Shown here in pieces: positions 41,054-52,453 of a stretch of DNA of 64,000 nucleotides. The notes below the pieces were generated by a model. It saw only the letters and a program-made list of their open reading frames with translations. It was not told the origin of the DNA and ran no database searches. Numbering within the stretch: the first letter of the stretch is position 1; each line of letters begins with the position of its first letter. Position numbers and translations under genes: made by a program. The stretch is from Fomitopsis serialis (lineage: Eukaryota; Basidiomycota; Agaricomycetes; Polyporales; Fomitopsidaceae), in contig NW_025954991.1 of NCBI RefSeq assembly GCF_022376445.1, forward strand, positions 248,001 to 312,000. The letters are read 5' to 3'.

Positions 41054-42141
41054 AGGGAGAAGGCCAGCTCGTCCAGCGCGTTTGTGGGTCTGTCACGTGG
41101 ACGTCGGGGTGCCACGATACACGACCAAATTTGGATTTTATACTCAACGCTTTCCGTCTCGCACAGTGATCATGCGGTACTACATGCAGTGGCATTGACC
41201 CGCTAAAGCCTGCTAACGACTACTTTTCTGGCACTCCGCATGCCTCAATAGTGATTCTGGACGTGCCTCCATCCGTGCCTCTACCATGCGTCTGGCTGTC
41301 CTCGTCATATGGCGATCCATGCAATTTGTAGGATTCTATCAGCTGGCAAGCACGTTGTGTTCTGTTTCAATGTCTCGGAATAAGAGCTGACTAACAGGGT
41401 TCTACAGACAATCAACGTGGCATTTTTGTGGAGACTCAAAAAAACCTGCAGTGTGCGTCTCCAGTGCTTGCCCCAATAGTACTCATTGTCGTAATCGCGA
41501 CAGGTATCTGTGCTTATGAAGCCACAGAACAACGATCTCAACTGCCTCTTTTGAACCTGAAAGTCATTAGTGGGATTCCGTGATAATCCGAGTGGGCTCA
41601 TCAAGACAGCAGTTCAGAGAATGACGTATGGTGTGGGTGTGTAACCTTGCACAACTACCTGCGGGACACGTCATCCCAGGACATGAACACAATGCCACTG
41701 TATTTGATCTACGACGCATCCGTCAGGGCAATGCCAGATATCGGCAGAACTTCGCGACTCAATTGGCTGCAAGTGCCTCGTGTTGCTCGTAGGACCGGCG
41801 AAGTGGAGCCTTTCGTCCTAGCAGCGAACTGACCGGTGAGAGACTTCTATCGTGCTCTCATGCAGTGACGTGCACACGTCTAACTTGATGTTTGTCGAAG
41901 AGCTTGCAATACAGAATGATCTCAGTGGCACTAGGCAGTGAGTAACATGCTGCCAGTGGCCCCACCTGCAACCCCACTGATAGTGCCATTCGTAGCCCTT
42001 GTCGTCCTGCAGTGGATGTAGATATGTACTACAGTCAGTTCCCCTGGGCGGTATGCACAACCTTGATGGATGGTAAGTACACCGACACAACAGTGGTAAT
42101 AAACCAATGCTCCGAGTCGATCTCGTTGACGAGTCCGAGTT

Positions 42142-42232
42142 ACACCGGGAACAATACTTCTGAATTGGTTGTCGAACATGCAATGAACAACGCTCCTGGT
42201 TGGAGAACCGTTTCGGAGCATGTTTGAAGTCC
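42142..42232 (+). repeat. Imperfect inverted repeat, left arm
   Basis: This arm contains ACACCGGGAACA, TGTCGAACATGCAA and TGGAGAACCGTTTCGGAGCA. The reverse complement of 42334-42425 carries the same blocks in the same order, about three quarters identical by eye. The arms are separated by about 100 bp. Confidence 0.75.
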
Positions 42233-42333
42233 GAAGGTATGCCGAAGATACGAAGGATATTCGACGAACATCGCCACAATTACCAAAAAAGGAAATTCGT
42301 CGACCGAAAATATAACATCTTCGTCAATCTTTT

Positions 42334-42425
42334 GGATCCCAAATGTGCTCCGAAACGGTTCTCCACAAGGAGCGATTTCCGTTGCATGTTCGACAGTCGA
42401 CTCGGAAGTGCTGTTCCCGGTGTTA
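42334..42425 (-). repeat. Imperfect inverted repeat, right arm
   Basis: Reverse-complement partner of 42142-42232. The mismatches are spread through the arm, as expected for an old duplication rather than a recent palindrome. It lies 280 bp upstream of the F-box gene start at 42702. Confidence 0.75.
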
Positions 42426-42701
42426 GGTTATATGTTGCCAAGGAGTATCAGGGGTCTTGTCCTTGAATGTGTGCGACTGCGCGAAGCATGACAACTGGCA
42501 CTCTCGATCATCCTGGGCCTGAGGCCTGAACCCGACGACGAAGAATCGCCGGCACTCACCATTCACCACGACCGCGCTCTCTTCAAACCTAGCTCAGTGC
42601 CCACTTTCGTCTCATCTTCTCTATCAGTCAGTCAGTAGGTATCCTCTTCAGTTGCTTTTTGACTCGGTTCGCGTCCCTCTGACCGAGTCGCATAGGAAGC
42701 C

Positions 42702-44269
42702 ATGCATATCCTGGATTTGAATGAAGACACGCTTTCAATGATCATCTCGTATCTGTCCTCCCGGGATGCACGTCAACTATCCCTTGTATCGCGAGGTCTC
42801 CATCTCTTGGCGAAGCACCAAGCATTGACCTCCGTATCGCTTTATTCTGTTGAGAAAGCTCTCAAGTTCAGCATTTACATGCTGAAGGACATGCGACACC
42901 GCTTACCTATGCTGCGAGAGCTGCAGCTCAAGTTCGTGATCCTCTCGGAAGAAGAACTACTGCATGCAGAATACAGCGGTAGGTATCTGTCTGACTCTGC
43001 CATAACTGCCGATGCAGTTGCACGTCTTGCAGACCTTCTCGAGCAAGCTTCCTGGTTGAAATCTCTCGCCTTGGATGGCGCAGAGGTGTGGCTAACATAC
43101 GCCCCTCGCATTTCCGAAGCACTCTGCCGCATGCTTCATTTGTCAGTGATAGACATGGACATGTTGTACACTGCTGTCCCCAAATTCCTGCGTGGTCTAC
43201 AATCCGCTCCTCGCACCATGATATTGCATCAAACAGCACCCTCCACGCTTCCTCTAAACCCCTACCTGGATCAGTGCACGGACCTCTGTTCGCCCAGCGT
43301 GGATTGCCTGGTTGTGGAGAATATTGCGACCTTCCCATCGCCCGACGATCTGGCGTGCATGTTTCCGAATGCACGCCGACTTCATCTGTGCACCCCTCCG
43401 ACGAGCGCTATAACACGACTATCGCTCGTTCCAGGATGGCCGTTGCTGGAGCACGTCCGAGGATCTGCTGTACTGTTCGCTCAATGGAAACTCAGCAATC
43501 CCGTCCATCTGTTCGAAGTAACTTGCGCTGTCGTGACACCTTCGAAGAGGATACCAACTACCAGCAAGCACAGGGCCCAAGTACGCAAGGCTGCTATCCT
43601 AGCACTGCAGAATGTGCAACCTGTTGCGCTCCAGGCCGAAGTGGACTACAAGCTGGATGGAATGTATTGGTCAGACTTCCTGACTGCCTCGCACCGACTC
43701 CGTTACCTGTCCCTCAGGCTTCATCATGTCACACGCCTTGCGACGTTGGAACGACGTATGCTCCGCTGGTGGGTGAGTGCCATACTAGTAATTCGCTAGA
43801 GGACTTCGAAGACGCTCATGGTTATCTGTAGAAAATCGTCAAACCCTTACTCGCGCGTAGGACGGGCGTTATTTGCCTTAAGATCTTTTGCCACCTTCAT
43901 GGTGATCGCAAGACAGCAGACGACGCGCCAAATGATCCTTCCGTCGCTATTCCCCAAAATATCGTTGATGAGTTGCAAGCCTCAGCAGTATCTATACCGA
44001 GCCTCTTGTATCTCTCGCTCGTCATCCGCACGTCGCAGGAACGTCAACCGCGTATTTCGGATCGCGGTGAGTTCCAGGCGTGGCACGATACACACATAAC
44101 CGGCGACCTCCGGTGCTGGTGGCAGATCGTCCACGAAGAGGGGAGAGAACGTGTCGTGAAGACTCTTGATGTGGAGAAAGGAGAGCGCATCGCGGCGTAT
44201 ATGCGCTCGACAGCGTACGATTATACCAAGGACTTCGATGGTACGCACTCCTTTACTTTGGGTTCTTAA
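42702..44269 (+). CDS. F-box protein, paralogue 3 of 3 (intact)
   Basis: Two exons, 42702-43772 and 43832-44269, joined by a 59 bp intron (GTGAGT...TGTAG) placed right after a Trp-Trp pair, as in the paralogues at 13.6 and 16 kb. The total is 1509 nt, 502 residues, with no frameshift. The F-box is LNEDTLSMIISYLSSRDARQLS. Leucine-rich repeats of irregular length follow (LRELQLKFVILSEEEL, LKSLALDGAEVWLTYAPR), and the C-terminus carries SLLYLSLVIRTSQ, DLRCWWQIVHEEG and GERIAAYMRSTAYDYTKDFDG. It is the only complete member of this family in the window and serves as a template for reading the other two. By family it is an SCF-type substrate receptor; its target is unknown. It converges on EXO84 with 385 bp between the stops. 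Confidence 0.82.
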
Positions 44270-44654
44270 TGCAACTGACAGCCGGATCCCAGAGCGCGAC
44301 GTTCCCTAATCAGTGAGCGTTGATGGAGGAAGTGTTAGGGTGCCAGGATTGGAGTCGGCTGGATCAGTAGTAGTGGTTGTGATCTTCATCTCAGCCTGAG
44401 TTGGCCGCTATAATGGCCGCAGCTAGTCTCACTTGAATGATGTACAATGCCGCACTTTTCGATCAACCCGAATCGCGTTGAATTGCCGAGAGGTCTACCA
44501 TGTATGCAGCAGGCTCGCAAGATCAGGCTGTACCCAGGCCATATCCAATCTCTAGATGTCTGGACGGACGAAAGCTCAGCTCAGCCAGTAAATGAAAATC
44601 GACGAAAATTACAGAGTCGTACAGAACGTGCCGTCCATGCATCGTTAAATGCTT

Positions 44655-47394
44655 TCAGAACATCCCGTCCCGTCGTGGCACAGCGACCGGCGGGGGCCTA
44701 TGTCCAGCGGCACTTCCAGGCCTATCTCGCGACTTCGGGGGCGGCGCAGGGCTCGGCTGGTTCCGCCTCGTCTCGCCCAGGATCCCCTCCGGACGTGTCC
44801 TCGACGGCGCCGGTGCGCGTGGCGAGCCCGCAGACGGTGACCGCGGCGACGGTGTAGCGATGCGAGCCGATGATGGAGTGCGTGGCGCGGGAGATACTGG
44901 CGACATACGTGTGTATGCTGAGGTAGACGTGCCAGGAGAGGTGGTGGTGATCTGCGGTAGCGGGGGTACAGGGGGCACATCTGGGGCTGCAGTCTGAGGA
45001 GGGGGTATTGCAGGAGAGCGTGATCGGATCGACGCAGAGGATAGTGTGTGCATCAGTTCATGTGAGATCTCCCTCTGAGGCTTGGATGGCGGCAGACGCG
45101 GGATAGAGTTGTCTGGTGGTTCTGCCAACAGAAGCCTGTCTAGGAGGAAGCGGAAGTCGATGCCGTACTCTTCCAGTGACTAGGACGTCCAGCTGTAAGA
45201 CAATGTACACAACCAAAAAGACTGCGCCTCGACTCACCCTACGACTCTGCGACTGGGTGATCTTTATGGCTTCTTCGATGGTTTGCTGGTCGGCATCCGA
45301 GCTGTATACCTGCTTCCTGAACATCTCCGCATAGAATTCGACTTGCTTCTTCGTCCATCCAATGAAGACTAGGGCAAAGGTATGGTCAAAATCATCAGCG
45401 CAAGCTCACGGGCAGCAACAGAGCAGTGACTCACAGCTCGCTACCTCGTTCTCCCGGAAACTTGATAGGAACCAGTCCGCCGTATGCTTGATGCCCGTGA
45501 AGACCACAACAGCGAGGTCACCGACATACGTGCCCACATGCCCCTCGAAGCGGATCAACCGCACCCGCTTGCGTATCATGTCCGCTCGTGCCTGTAGGAA
45601 GGTATTGCGAGCAGCCGGCCCAGCCTTTAGGCGCACCAATAAAGCGATCAGCCGGGTCACCGCGGACTTGCGATTCGTCGGCTGGGCAAGGGACTGCAGG
45701 AGTGCGGCAGTAAGTTGACCTCGCAGCGGCGTGAGCTTCGTGGCCAGACTCGGTATCTCTTGAAGATGCGCGTCCCCTGCGGCAGTGCGCTCAGTATTCG
45801 AGCGGCCATCAGAAGGAGTGAGCATACCCTTATCCACGAGTTCGACGGCTTTGTCCCACTCCCTGAGCGCAATCGAGACGGTGAGCTCGTCACAATAATC
45901 GCCCATCCAGCGTGCGTCACGCTCGGCTTTCTCCTTCGCCGTGGCACCCATCTCTGTTTGACCCACCAAGTCGGCCATCCACGTCGGTATTGGTGGCATG
46001 CTCTCAACGTTGAACGCCATTGAGGAGCGCTATACAGTTGGATTTGAGTTATCACGTACGTGCAAAGCGAAAGGTGGTCAAACGTACGTCGGCCACGTAG
46101 AGACTCTTCCTGCGACCATGCTCTGCTTCGCGTTCTTTACGGCGCTTAGCAGAGAGCTCTTCTGCGACTTGACGGAACTGAGAAAGCAGCTGTTTCTTGT
46201 CTCCTCCGGCTTCAGTACGATACACATGGGTCTCCTTCCCATGTCTGATCTTGAAGACGTTGGACATCGCTATTTGAAACGTTCGTCACACGGACATGGC
46301 TGCGCATATTTACGCCTAGACTCACTAGCAGTGTCCTTGGTGTCCAAGACGAGCATCTCATTCAGAGGCCAGCACCGCTCTGCCACGAGCCTGTCGTTCT
46401 CGACATTGTTCCTTCTCCTTCGGATCCGCGCGACGAGCACTGCGTCGTCGAGAATGACGAACCGGACGGGATGGTCAACCTTATACGTTGCGGCGTTCAG
46501 AGCGAGTATGTTATCCATCTCGGAGACAACATGTCGTCCCGGTGTCGTCGGCACGAACTTGCTCGAACCTTCAATTTGCTGATGGAGCGTCTGCATCTGG
46601 TTGGCGTAGAGCACGCGCAGGTCGGCAATGGAGGATCGGACATTGCGGCGTCGCTCTGTGAGGTTGTGTCAGAGGGTTCAAAAGCGCGCAAGGGACGTGT
46701 CGGCTACCTGCTGCTGATGCAGACTCTTCGACGTGAAGGAGAGATGGCATGCTCTTCCACTCCGAGAGGCAGTCCTTGAACTCCAGCATCTCGTTCTCAA
46801 TGACACCGACCTCCTTCGAGATTTGGACGAACTGTGTATAGCTGCGCAAGTCAGCGACCGAATGCAACACGCGCCCACAGAGACACTTACTTCTGGAAGA
46901 CGTCCTGTTGTAGGTCCTTGCGAACGCCATCCTGCTGTGTTCGCAGTGATGATTGTAGAGTCTTCAGCTCGGCCTCCGTTGAGTTCGCCATCTTTGTCTT
47001 AAGGTCTGTTGTCCATACAGGTCAAAAATATCCGGTGTAAGCTCAGGCTGCACACACATCTATCCGGGTCAAACTCATCGACGTCCAGCAGCCTAAGGTC
47101 CGCTGTCCAAGGATCCTCCCGCTGTGCTACCGCCGGTGCCGCACCCCCTTTCTTGGAGAGCGCGGTTTGAGAGGCTGTAGGTCCGATTGGGAGGCTAGGG
47201 ACGTCGGGAACCAAGGCATCTGTAGGGGAAGAGATCTCTGCGAACCGCGCAGACATTCGCCGCTTCATCTTCTCGTCAACCCGCGTTGCTCTGCGTCCAG
47301 CATCTCGGAGGCCCTGCCCTACCCTCTTGCTGGGTGCCTTTGCCAGCTTCTGCGCCTCCGATGGCCTGCGCTGCCGAAGAGAAGATTGCTGCAT
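44655..47394 (-). CDS. EXO84: Exocyst complex subunit EXO84
   Basis: Eight exons on the minus strand: 47394-47058, 47005-46891, 46841-46708, 46655-46326, 46269-46088, 46029-45435, 45368-45238 and 45179-44655. The total is 2349 nt, 782 residues, with no frameshift; every intron is GT-AG, 49-66 bp. Recognisable blocks are KMKRRMSARFAEISSPTDA, MANSTEAELKTLQSSLR, ISKEVGVIENEMLEFKD, LSEWKSMPSLLH, DLRVLYANQMQTLHQQIEG, VLDTKDT/MSNVFKIRHGKE, DELTVSIALREWDKAVELV, VRLIRFEGHVGTYVGDLAVV and FTGIKHTADWFLSSFRENE. The C-terminus is a Pro/Ser-rich tail. EXO84 is one of eight exocyst subunits that tether secretory vesicles to the plasma membrane at sites of growth, in fungi the hyphal tip. It shares a 368 bp upstream region with the divergent gene at 47763. 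Confidence 0.95.
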
Positions 47395-47762
47395 GGTGGT
47401 TCACTCTCGCCGAGACAAGGACAGCCTGAGTCAGTATCGGACGCTGTAGCTCTGAGATGTTTAGGACACAAAGCCTGCGAGTCGCTTGTGTCTGTAAGTC
47501 GTCGGTGTATCAAGTCGTAGAGACTGGAACCAGCATATACTTGAGACGATTGAGTGTGCTGTCGACGCGTATGGCAGTGAGCGTGTGGGGAACCGTACTA
47601 TGGGCGCCTATCAGGTCGGTAGGCTGTAGCATAGCTTCGGTCATGCTTCGGGCCTGACGGCGTCGACCCTCTCCCGGGCCCGAACCTGTCCCGAACACTC
47701 AGTCTGAGTCTCAGTCGTGTACTCACACATTATACTGTATTCAGCACATTCTTTGCGTCGAA
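47395..47762. promoter_or_regulatory. Divergent promoter region, EXO84 / PRXL2-like
   Basis: Only 368 bp separate the two start codons, and the genes point away from each other, so both promoters and 5'UTRs must fit here. No obvious TATA box was seen on either strand. Confidence 0.5.
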
Positions 47763-48830
47763 ATGGCGGATCACGCTCCGCAAAGTTCAACTCATACATT
47801 GATACCATCGACAGAGGCCATCACCAGCACTGCAAAGCTTCCTGTTTTCGACTCGCAAGGCAACTCGACCGATTTCGGGAGCCTCTTTCGCGACCAGAAG
47901 ACGATTGTCGTCTTTATCCGTTCCGTATCATCCATTCGCTCATACATAGACAGATTATACTGAAAGTATGGTCGTACTACAGGCCACTTCTTTTGCGGCG
48001 TATGTGTGGACTCACTCACGTCGTCGGCCTATACTCACGTACAGGACTACCGTTTTATCTAGAGCTGCCAGGTTAATCGCTTCATTCAGTGCACGTCGAT
48101 TACTTATGAATTTGGGTAGCAATATGTAATGCAACTCGCGGAAGTTCCGCAAGAGTCGCTTCAACAAGCTGGGGTGCGTCTAGTTGTGATAGGATGCGGA
48201 GACTGGCAACCGATCCAAAACTATTGTGGTACGTCTTATGCCTCTCAGCACGGCTAGCAATTTGTTGTGCGCTGTGATCCTGCATCCGAATATCACAGTT
48301 CGACTCAGGGCGACCCGCAACCTTGTACCGCATTTGACGCGCTCCCACAGACACGACCGGCTTCAAAGGTGAGATGTATGCCGACCCGTCGCGCGCCCTG
48401 TACACGGCCTTGGGACTAGTGGAGAGCCTGGATGTTACTCCTTCTGGACAGGAGAAGCGTAGCTACATTACCAGAAGCCTCCTCCGCAACGCCCTCCGGA
48501 GCATCTTGGTCAGCCTCCCCCAGTCCGTCGCATTATTCGCATAAACGCTGACAATTATTTGTGATCTTGAAGCAAGGGCCACTGAAAACCCCGCAACATA
48601 TAGGGAAGCAGGGCAAAATCTCGCAGCTAGGCGGAGATTTCGTCTTTGGTCCGGGCGAGACCTGTTCATTCGCATCGAGGATGCGCCACACGGAGGATCG
48701 TGAGTGCTCAGCGTCACTTCTTCAGTGAACCAATCGATTTATCATGTCATGACCGTCGTCAAAATCCGCCTTCGAGCCAGACATCGAAGTTGCTGACCTG
48801 ATGCGCACCGCTGGAGTGGCAGAATCGTGA
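47763..48830 (+). CDS. PRXL2 / AhpC-TSA-like thioredoxin-fold protein
   Basis: Six exons: 47763-47919, 47983-48005, 48120-48228, 48351-48508, 48573-48699 and 48781-48830. The total is 624 nt, 207 residues, in frame throughout. Visible blocks are AKLPVFDSQGNSTDFGSLF, KTIVVFIRHFFCGVC (a CxxC at the thioredoxin-like active site), LAEVPQESLQQAGVRLVVIGCGDWQPIQNYC, TTGFKGEMYADPSRALYTALGL, GPLKTPQHIGKQGKISQLGG and DFVFGPGETCSFASRM. This pattern fits the peroxiredoxin-like 2 group of the AhpC/TSA superfamily, a probable thiol reductase or antioxidant. The first intron uses a weak donor (GTTCCG), accepted because it restores IRHFFCG. The 23 nt second exon and its donor are the least certain part. Confidence 0.85.
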
Positions 48831-49219
48831 AGTTGTACTACAGTGCAAACACTATCGACAATCATCGTTGCGCTATGGACATACGGAAGGACGAGCGAAT
48901 GCTGTCCTCGCGTCTTTCTATTTTTGTGCGTCTTCGAGCCCAGTATCATAGTAAATTGCATGGTGCTTCACGTGATCTCAGGACGCTGAAGTCGAGCTTG
49001 CTGGGTGCAGTAATCGGTATCCCTCTCAATTGTCTTGGATTATACCTGCCCGCCTGCAGTGCTCAGTCGTAGTCCCGTGTGCGCTGAATGCTAGTGAATG
49101 TACGCTGTATGAGCAGTACTTCTATGTCCAACACAGACCCAAGTAACACCAGTCTAGAGTCTACAGAGGGCCTCGCCCTCAAATGACGATGAACGGGACT
49201 TAACAACAACCACACCAGT
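48831..49219. other. Convergent spacer, PRXL2-like / TRI5-like A
   Basis: These 389 bp lie between two converging stop codons. No gene was seen; both terminators are expected here. Confidence 0.4.
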
Positions 49220-50352
49220 TTAGAATGTCGTCGCATCTATCATGTACTCCCAATGCGCGCCGATTATGTCCTGCAGCCGGTATCGAGGATCGCCCACATG
49301 GAACCTAATATATCCCCGCTCAAAACTGTCCCAAGCCTCCCTCGCTGGTCCTTCACCGAGCGTGCGACGGATGCGCTCCGAAGCGGCTACGACCTCGTCG
49401 ATGACTTCGCGCAGCGTGGCAATAGTGGACCTGCCCGTGATGCGCGCCCGAGCGTGGATGTACGATGCGACCTCGCCGTCCTGCTCCTCCTTATAGAAGG
49501 ATAAAATGTCACTGCAATGGTGTGTCAGATCTGCGTGATCCATTTCACGGCACTTCACTCACTTTGCGTGGTTGATATACAGGCAAGCATCCCTTAACAG
49601 AGATGTCAGCTTCCAATCTTTCAGCAGTAGCGAGGACAAGACTTACGGGAAGACTTGGATATAAGTGTTCTCGCCTGGCAAGTCGCCCTTGCTCCATATG
49701 AACGCTGCGTACGCTTCCGCGTCGCCGTTCATGCCACGGGAGAAATCCACAAACGCCTTCGAGTTCGGCTCTACGAACGACTTGCTCTCCGGGTTCCCGA
49801 TCAGCTCGCCATTCAAGAAGCGCAGCGTGGACGAGAAGATGCTGCTCGCGCAGAAGCTGGAATAGAACTGGCCCATGTTCATGATCACTCTGACGAACTC
49901 GCCTAGCATCCCCCTGTCGTCTCGAAGGGACCCGTCGCATATCCGCTGGTAGAAGTCTTGCGCACCCACAGCGTCGAATAGCTCTGGGGTATCTACCGCG
50001 GTCAGGAGCGCTGTGTAGATCGCTATGGCTACCCTGGCTTCGATGTCCGACACGTGTGGATAGCTCGCCTCAGTGATGACGAGGCCCGTCACAATGTGCC
50101 GCCGGATACGTTGCTCAAAGGGCCAGGTGCGGGTAATCGCCTTCACTCTGGCCTCGAGCTCCGCGTCGCGCGAGAATCTGGGAAGTGCGACATTCATTCT
50201 GTGCAGGAATTCCCGGATAGACACTTTGGCCACATCTGCGATGGAGCCCTGGGTAGCAAGGTCAGTGCTTGTGAACGACCTCGTACGATGGACAGCATCC
50301 CTACCTTTTGCGGGATGGCACTACCAGTCTTGTGGAGAGTTGATCCTGGCAT
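49220..50352 (-). CDS. Trichodiene-synthase-type terpene cyclase, copy A
   Basis: Four exons: 50352-50305, 50248-49647, 49592-49563 and 49511-49220. The total is 972 nt, 323 residues, no frameshift. The start MPGSTLHKTGSA is the first ATG that splices in frame. Near residue 102 is the Asp-rich site, here VDTPELF. At about 227 is the NSE-type metal triad NDILSFYKEE, and near 303-304 the diphosphate-sensing Arg-Tyr pair (DPRYRLQ). These positions fall within a few residues of D100, N225/S229/E233 and R304/Y305 of Fusarium trichodiene synthase, so the assignment is firm at family level. The reaction should be Mg-dependent cyclisation of farnesyl diphosphate; the product cannot be predicted. The Asp-rich site has DTxxE where B and C have DD. 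The third exon is exactly 30 nt, as in the other two copies. Confidence 0.9.
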
Positions 50353-51170
50353 GACTGCAAGCTGTAACAGTCCTTGTGAGTCCCGCTGCTCAGATTTCAA
50401 CACTGAGAGTTCCGACGCTGACCTGTTGATATGATATCGACAACTTGAAATACTTCGACGGTTGGGATGATGGGCTACCAATGCGCGCTGCTGCCCTTTA
50501 TGTAAGTACCTGCCACCTGAGCATGCCGCGGACGCTTCCACTGCTCGAGCCTTCCGTCGACGATGCGCTATGATGCAGTAGCATCCATGATAGGAACACA
50601 GTGGAAGCGCGTTCAGAAGCCAGACACGGACACTCATCGCTCCCGAAAAAGATACGTGTGTCCAGACTCCGCGGTGGTTGATCAAAGCTACGAGATAATT
50701 TGCGTTATGCATCGTTGAACTGTCCACAATGACCACCGCCGCGCGGATCCAAATGCTTGCGCTCAGTTCGTGGCTTGTAAAGGAACATGAAACTGTTTGC
50801 TTCAAAAAAGGAATGCCTCACGCCACTAGCGCCGCGGCCTCCCGTCTATAGACGTTGGAACACAGCCGCTAGACACCATCGCCAACGGAACAGCGTCATG
50901 TAGTTCATTTGATCTGCGCACCGGAAGGTCACCGAGGGGGCGTCAGCTAGTAGCCTGAGCTTTGCAGCCTACCACACACCTTCCGCGGAGCAGGGACGGC
51001 GCCGTTCAAATCCCGCCGAATGGCTCATGTTACTTATGTAGAGCTTAGAATTTTCTGTTTGACAGAACTACGAATGTAACACAATCAAGGCATCTGGTCA
51101 TGTAGTGCTTACATCTCTTCTATTGAATACAGACACGGTGCGAAGTTCTAACGGCATGACATGACACATA
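50353..51170. other. Spacer between TRI5-like copies A and B
   Basis: 818 bp with a weak TATA-like element (CATAAAGG on the minus strand, about 50502-50495) 150 bp upstream of copy A. No gene was recognised. Confidence 0.4.
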
Positions 51171-52367
51171 TCAGAGGCCGGTAGCTAAGTATTCTCCGCC
51201 AAGTAGCTCCTGGAGTCGATAGCGAGGCAGCACCAGATGCAGACTGACAAAGCCAGTTTCGAAGCTGTCCCAGGCCTCCCTCGCGGGCCCTGGAGGAACC
51301 ATTTCGCGGATTCTGTCTCGAGCAACGAACCATTCGTCGATGACGTCGTGGAGTGTCTCGGACACGTTCTTTCCTGTAACTGTCGCGCGCGCATAGATGT
51401 AGTTGTCCGTGTCTCCGTCCAATTCCTCCTTGTAGCACGAAAGTATGTCACTGATGAAGGCATGAGTCAGCCGTACAGACAGAAGGAACGATTTGAGACG
51501 AGCTTTTACTTCAGATAATTGATGTATATGCGCGCATCCCTGGGAGCCACATCTCAATAAGGTTCGTTGCGGATTCCTTTGAAGAAACTCACGGGATCAC
51601 TTCCACATATATCTTCTCCTCCGGGAAGACCGACTTCTCCCAAATGAAGCATGTGAATGGGTCCGGGAGCCCCCCGAGATCCCTCCTCATCACCACAAAT
51701 GGCAACGTGCGTGGGTGTATGGCACCGCCCTGGTCAGGTGCGGTCTCTAGCATAGCACCATTGAAGTACCCTAAAGCACCGATGAAGACGGCGTTGGCTC
51801 CAAACTCGGGATAATAAGTCCACATGCTGTGCAGCACCTCTCGTAAAGCGACGACGAAGGTGGAGTCCTTTGGCGACGGGCAACACAGCTGCCGAGGGAA
51901 GTCCCGTGCGGACAGGGAGTTGAACAGGTTGATGTCGTCGAGGTAGGCAATGAGCGCACAATACAGCGCGATGGCAGCCCTCGCGTCGACGTTGGTGATA
52001 TGGGTATAGCTGGTCTCGGAAAGCGTAACTCCTAGGAGAATTTGCGGACGCATTTTTTCCGCAAAATCCCAGTTGCTGGCGATTGCCTTCACTCGAGACC
52101 TGAGTTCATGATCTTGTACGTATGTCGGCTTGGAGATGCTCAGTGCATTCAAGAACCCTTGGATGACTTCTCTGGTAGACGGTACTGTCGGCTGGTAGCA
52201 GTCTCTTTAGGAACCGGTCATTCGGCTAAGGCAAGAGAGACCTCACCGTCTGATACGGCGACGATGTCGCGGTGACACTACAATGGACAACGCATCATTG
52301 ACACGTCAGTTTCAGATTCAATGCGCCGGCTCGAGTACTCTCACCTCACGGTTCCAGAGAGAGGCAT
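51171..52367 (-). CDS. Trichodiene-synthase-type terpene cyclase, copy B
   Basis: Five exons: 52367-52350, 52277-52247, 52184-51593, 51539-51510 and 51450-51171. The total is 951 nt, 316 residues, no frameshift. The start is MPLSGT; an intron at 52349-52278 removes an in-frame TAG, which is its own acceptor. The metal sites are YLDDINLF (Asp-rich) and NDILSCYKEE (NSE type), and the C-terminal sensor pair is PRYRLQ. The sequence differs from copies A and C more than they do from each other (for example WTYYPEFGANAVFIGALGYF in the middle), so it may make a different product. The 30 nt exon (51539-51510) and the split Asn codon of the NSE motif are shared with A and C. Expected activity: cyclisation of farnesyl diphosphate in the cytosol. 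Confidence 0.88.
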
Positions 52368-52446
52368 AGCGATCAGCCGTGAAGGGGACGATGAGCAGTG
52401 AGGTTGAGTCTTTGACCTGGAGTGTCAGTAATGCATCGCACCTCAC

Positions 52447-52453
52447 CTTTATA
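52447..52453 (-). promoter_or_regulatory. TATA box of TRI5-like copy B
   Basis: TATAAAG on the minus strand, 80 bp upstream of ATG 52367. This spacing suits transcription starting shortly before the chosen start codon. Confidence 0.55.

Larger units (their letters stand above)
33260..42701. other. Gene-poor 9.4 kb stretch between the GAC1-like and F-box genes
   Basis: No supported gene. From 33.3 to about 35.4 kb the plus strand is pyrimidine-rich. A minus-strand segment near 38663-38250 has two adjacent protein-like frames (including MSRKEYLSNIATMTGAEM and MKPESEHPDEDPHLPPPVG) that could be a broken gene, but I recognise no family. The second copy of a dispersed repeat (40897-41053) and an imperfect hairpin (42142-42425) lie at its right end. 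Confidence 0.35.

Noticed and set aside
41818..42279. Cys-rich minus-strand frame resembling a small secreted protein such as a hydrophobin
   Set aside because: The Cys spacing does not fit the hydrophobin pattern and there is no signal peptide. The frame runs through the inverted repeat.
52250..52300. Apparent nonsense codon in the 5' part of TRI5-like copy B
   Set aside because: The TAG is the acceptor of a 72 bp intron (52349-52278). Using ATG 52367 the gene is intact.
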